This document shows positions 5,883 to 6,628 of a stretch of DNA of 6,628 nucleotides, in pieces (the stretch's first letter is position 1; every line of letters begins with the position of its first letter). The notes under the pieces were generated by a model. It saw only the letters and a list, made by a program, of their open reading frames with translations. It ran no database searches and was not told the DNA's origin. The stretch comes from an uncultured bacterium (GTDB lineage: Bacteria; Planctomycetota; UBA1135; GCA-002686595), in the NCBI GenBank assembly GCA_902826945.1, contig CADEGS010000055.1, positions 1-6,628 on the forward strand, given 5' to 3'. Made by a program: the position numbers and the translations under genes.

Positions 5883-6628
5883 ATGCAAAGCGAAGACCTC
5901 CTGAGAATGATCGATGTCCTCCACAGGGACAAGGACATCCCCAAGGAAGTCCTCTTCCTCGGGCTCGAGGAAGCCCTGGCCGCTGCGGTCCGCAAGCGCC
6001 TCGGCGTCGGCGACGACCTGGTCGTCTCGATCGACCGCAAGTCGGGCGACATCGCGATCGAGGACGAGGAAGGCGAGTACGAGTTCGAGCTGGCCGAGCT
6101 GGGGCGCATCGCGGCCCAGGCGTGCAAGCAGACCTTCCAGCAGAAGGTGCGCGAGGCCGAGCGCGACGTGCTCTACGACGAGTACGAGATGCGCGTGGGC
6201 AGCCTCGTGAACGGCACCGTGCAGCGCTTCGACAACGACAACCTGGTCGTCAACCTCGGCCGGGCCGAGGCCTACCTGCCGCGCGAGGAGCGCGTGCGGG
6301 GCGAGACCTTCAGCCCCGGCGACCGCATCCGCGCCATCGTGCTCGAGGTGCGCAAGGACGGCCCGCGCGTGCGGATCATCGTCTCGCGCACGCACCCCGA
6401 CCTGGTGCGGCGGCTGTTCGAGCTCGAGGTGCCCGAGATCGCGGACAACATCATCGAGATCAAGCGCGTCGTGCGCGAGCCGGGCTACCGCACGAAGATG
6501 GCCGTCGTCTCGCAGGACCCGAAGATCGACTGCATCGGCGCCTGCGTGGGCGTGCGCGGCTCGCGCATCAAGGCCGTCATCGACGAGCTGCGCGGCGAGC
6601 GCATCGACATCATCCGCTGGAGCGACTC
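5883..6628 (+). CDS. nusA: transcription termination/antitermination factor NusA (3' end outside the window)
   Basis: NusA binds RNA polymerase and nascent RNA and modulates pausing, termination and antitermination. The window holds the first 248 codons and part of the next. The N-terminal polymerase-binding domain spans ~1-100 (LHRDKDIPKEVLFLGLEEAL, 13-32; IDRKSGD, 50-56; QQKVREAERDVLYDEY, 86-101). An S1 RNA-binding domain spans ~104-170 (GSLVNGTVQRFDNDNLVVNL). The first KH domain begins near 179 (LFELEVPEIADNIIEIK) and contains IGACVGVRGSRIKAVIDEL (218-236) and GERIDII. Compared with E. coli NusA as I recall it, the N-terminal domain is about 30 residues shorter between IDRKSGD and the AAQACKQ helix. 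The ATG is chosen because it gives the family's usual N-terminus; an in-frame GTG at 5853 would add ten residues unlike the family. No convincing Shine-Dalgarno precedes the ATG. rimP, often directly upstream of nusA, is absent; infB would be expected downstream. Confidence 0.96.
   Translation, partial: MQSEDLLRMIDVLHRDKDIPKEVLFLGLEEALAAAVRKRLGVGDDLVVSIDRKSGDIAIEDEEGEYEFELAELGRIAAQACKQTFQQKVREAERDVLYDEYEMRVGSLVNGTVQRFDNDNLVVNLGRAEAYLPREERVRGETFSPGDRIRAIVLEVRKDGPRVRIIVSRTHPDLVRRLFELEVPEIADNIIEIKRVVREPGYRTKMAVVSQDPKIDCIGACVGVRGSRIKAVIDELRGERIDIIRWSD

Noticed and set aside
5844..6395. A 183-codon minus-strand frame opposite nusA
   Set aside because: nusA on the + strand is clear, and the opposite frame has only His/Ala/Leu-rich sequence of the kind produced by antisense of acidic GC-rich codons.

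Overview
The window is extremely G+C-rich, by eye roughly three quarters. Almost every codon ends in G or C, and long spurious open frames run opposite every real gene. The NusA protein has a compact N-terminal domain of the kind I associate with Planctomycetota. Two proteins carry the TPR 'end-of-group' type C-terminus that is common in large environmental genomes such as Planctomycetota and Myxococcota. A high-G+C planctomycete is my best guess, but no 16S or other decisive marker is present.

Layout, left to right. (1) The 3' end of a TPR-repeat protein on the + strand enters from the left edge and stops at 413. (2) A convergent gap of 199 bp holds a hairpin behind each flanking gene and, between them, a REP-like palindromic cassette with a GCAA tetraloop. 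(3) Four co-oriented minus-strand genes follow, read right to left. They are a short sigma-54-type AAA+ activator with no sensory domain (5674 to 4691), a large probably exported HEAT/TPR-repeat protein (4650 to 2089), an RlmI-type 23S rRNA cytosine methyltransferase (2009 to 816), and a ThiS-type sulfur carrier (813 to 613). (4) A divergent gap of 208 bp is the only relatively AT-rich spot in the window. It holds a dyad, a 7-bp phased TGG repeat and a strong hairpin. (5) nusA starts at 5883 on the + strand and runs off the right edge within its first KH domain.

Functionally there are three blocks. nusA (transcription elongation, termination and antitermination) appears to be the first gene of its transcription unit here and is read away from the rest. 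The activator and the HEAT/TPR protein are 40 nt apart, with a recognisable Shine-Dalgarno between them, so they may be co-transcribed. The methyltransferase and ThiS are 2 nt apart and almost certainly translationally coupled. No thiG or other thiamine gene is visible next to thiS.

I see no mobile element, CRISPR array, tRNA or rRNA. Most of the window looks like ordinary chromosomal housekeeping. The least ordinary parts are the activator/HEAT-TPR pair, the isolated thiS, the REP-like cassette and the structured leader of nusA.
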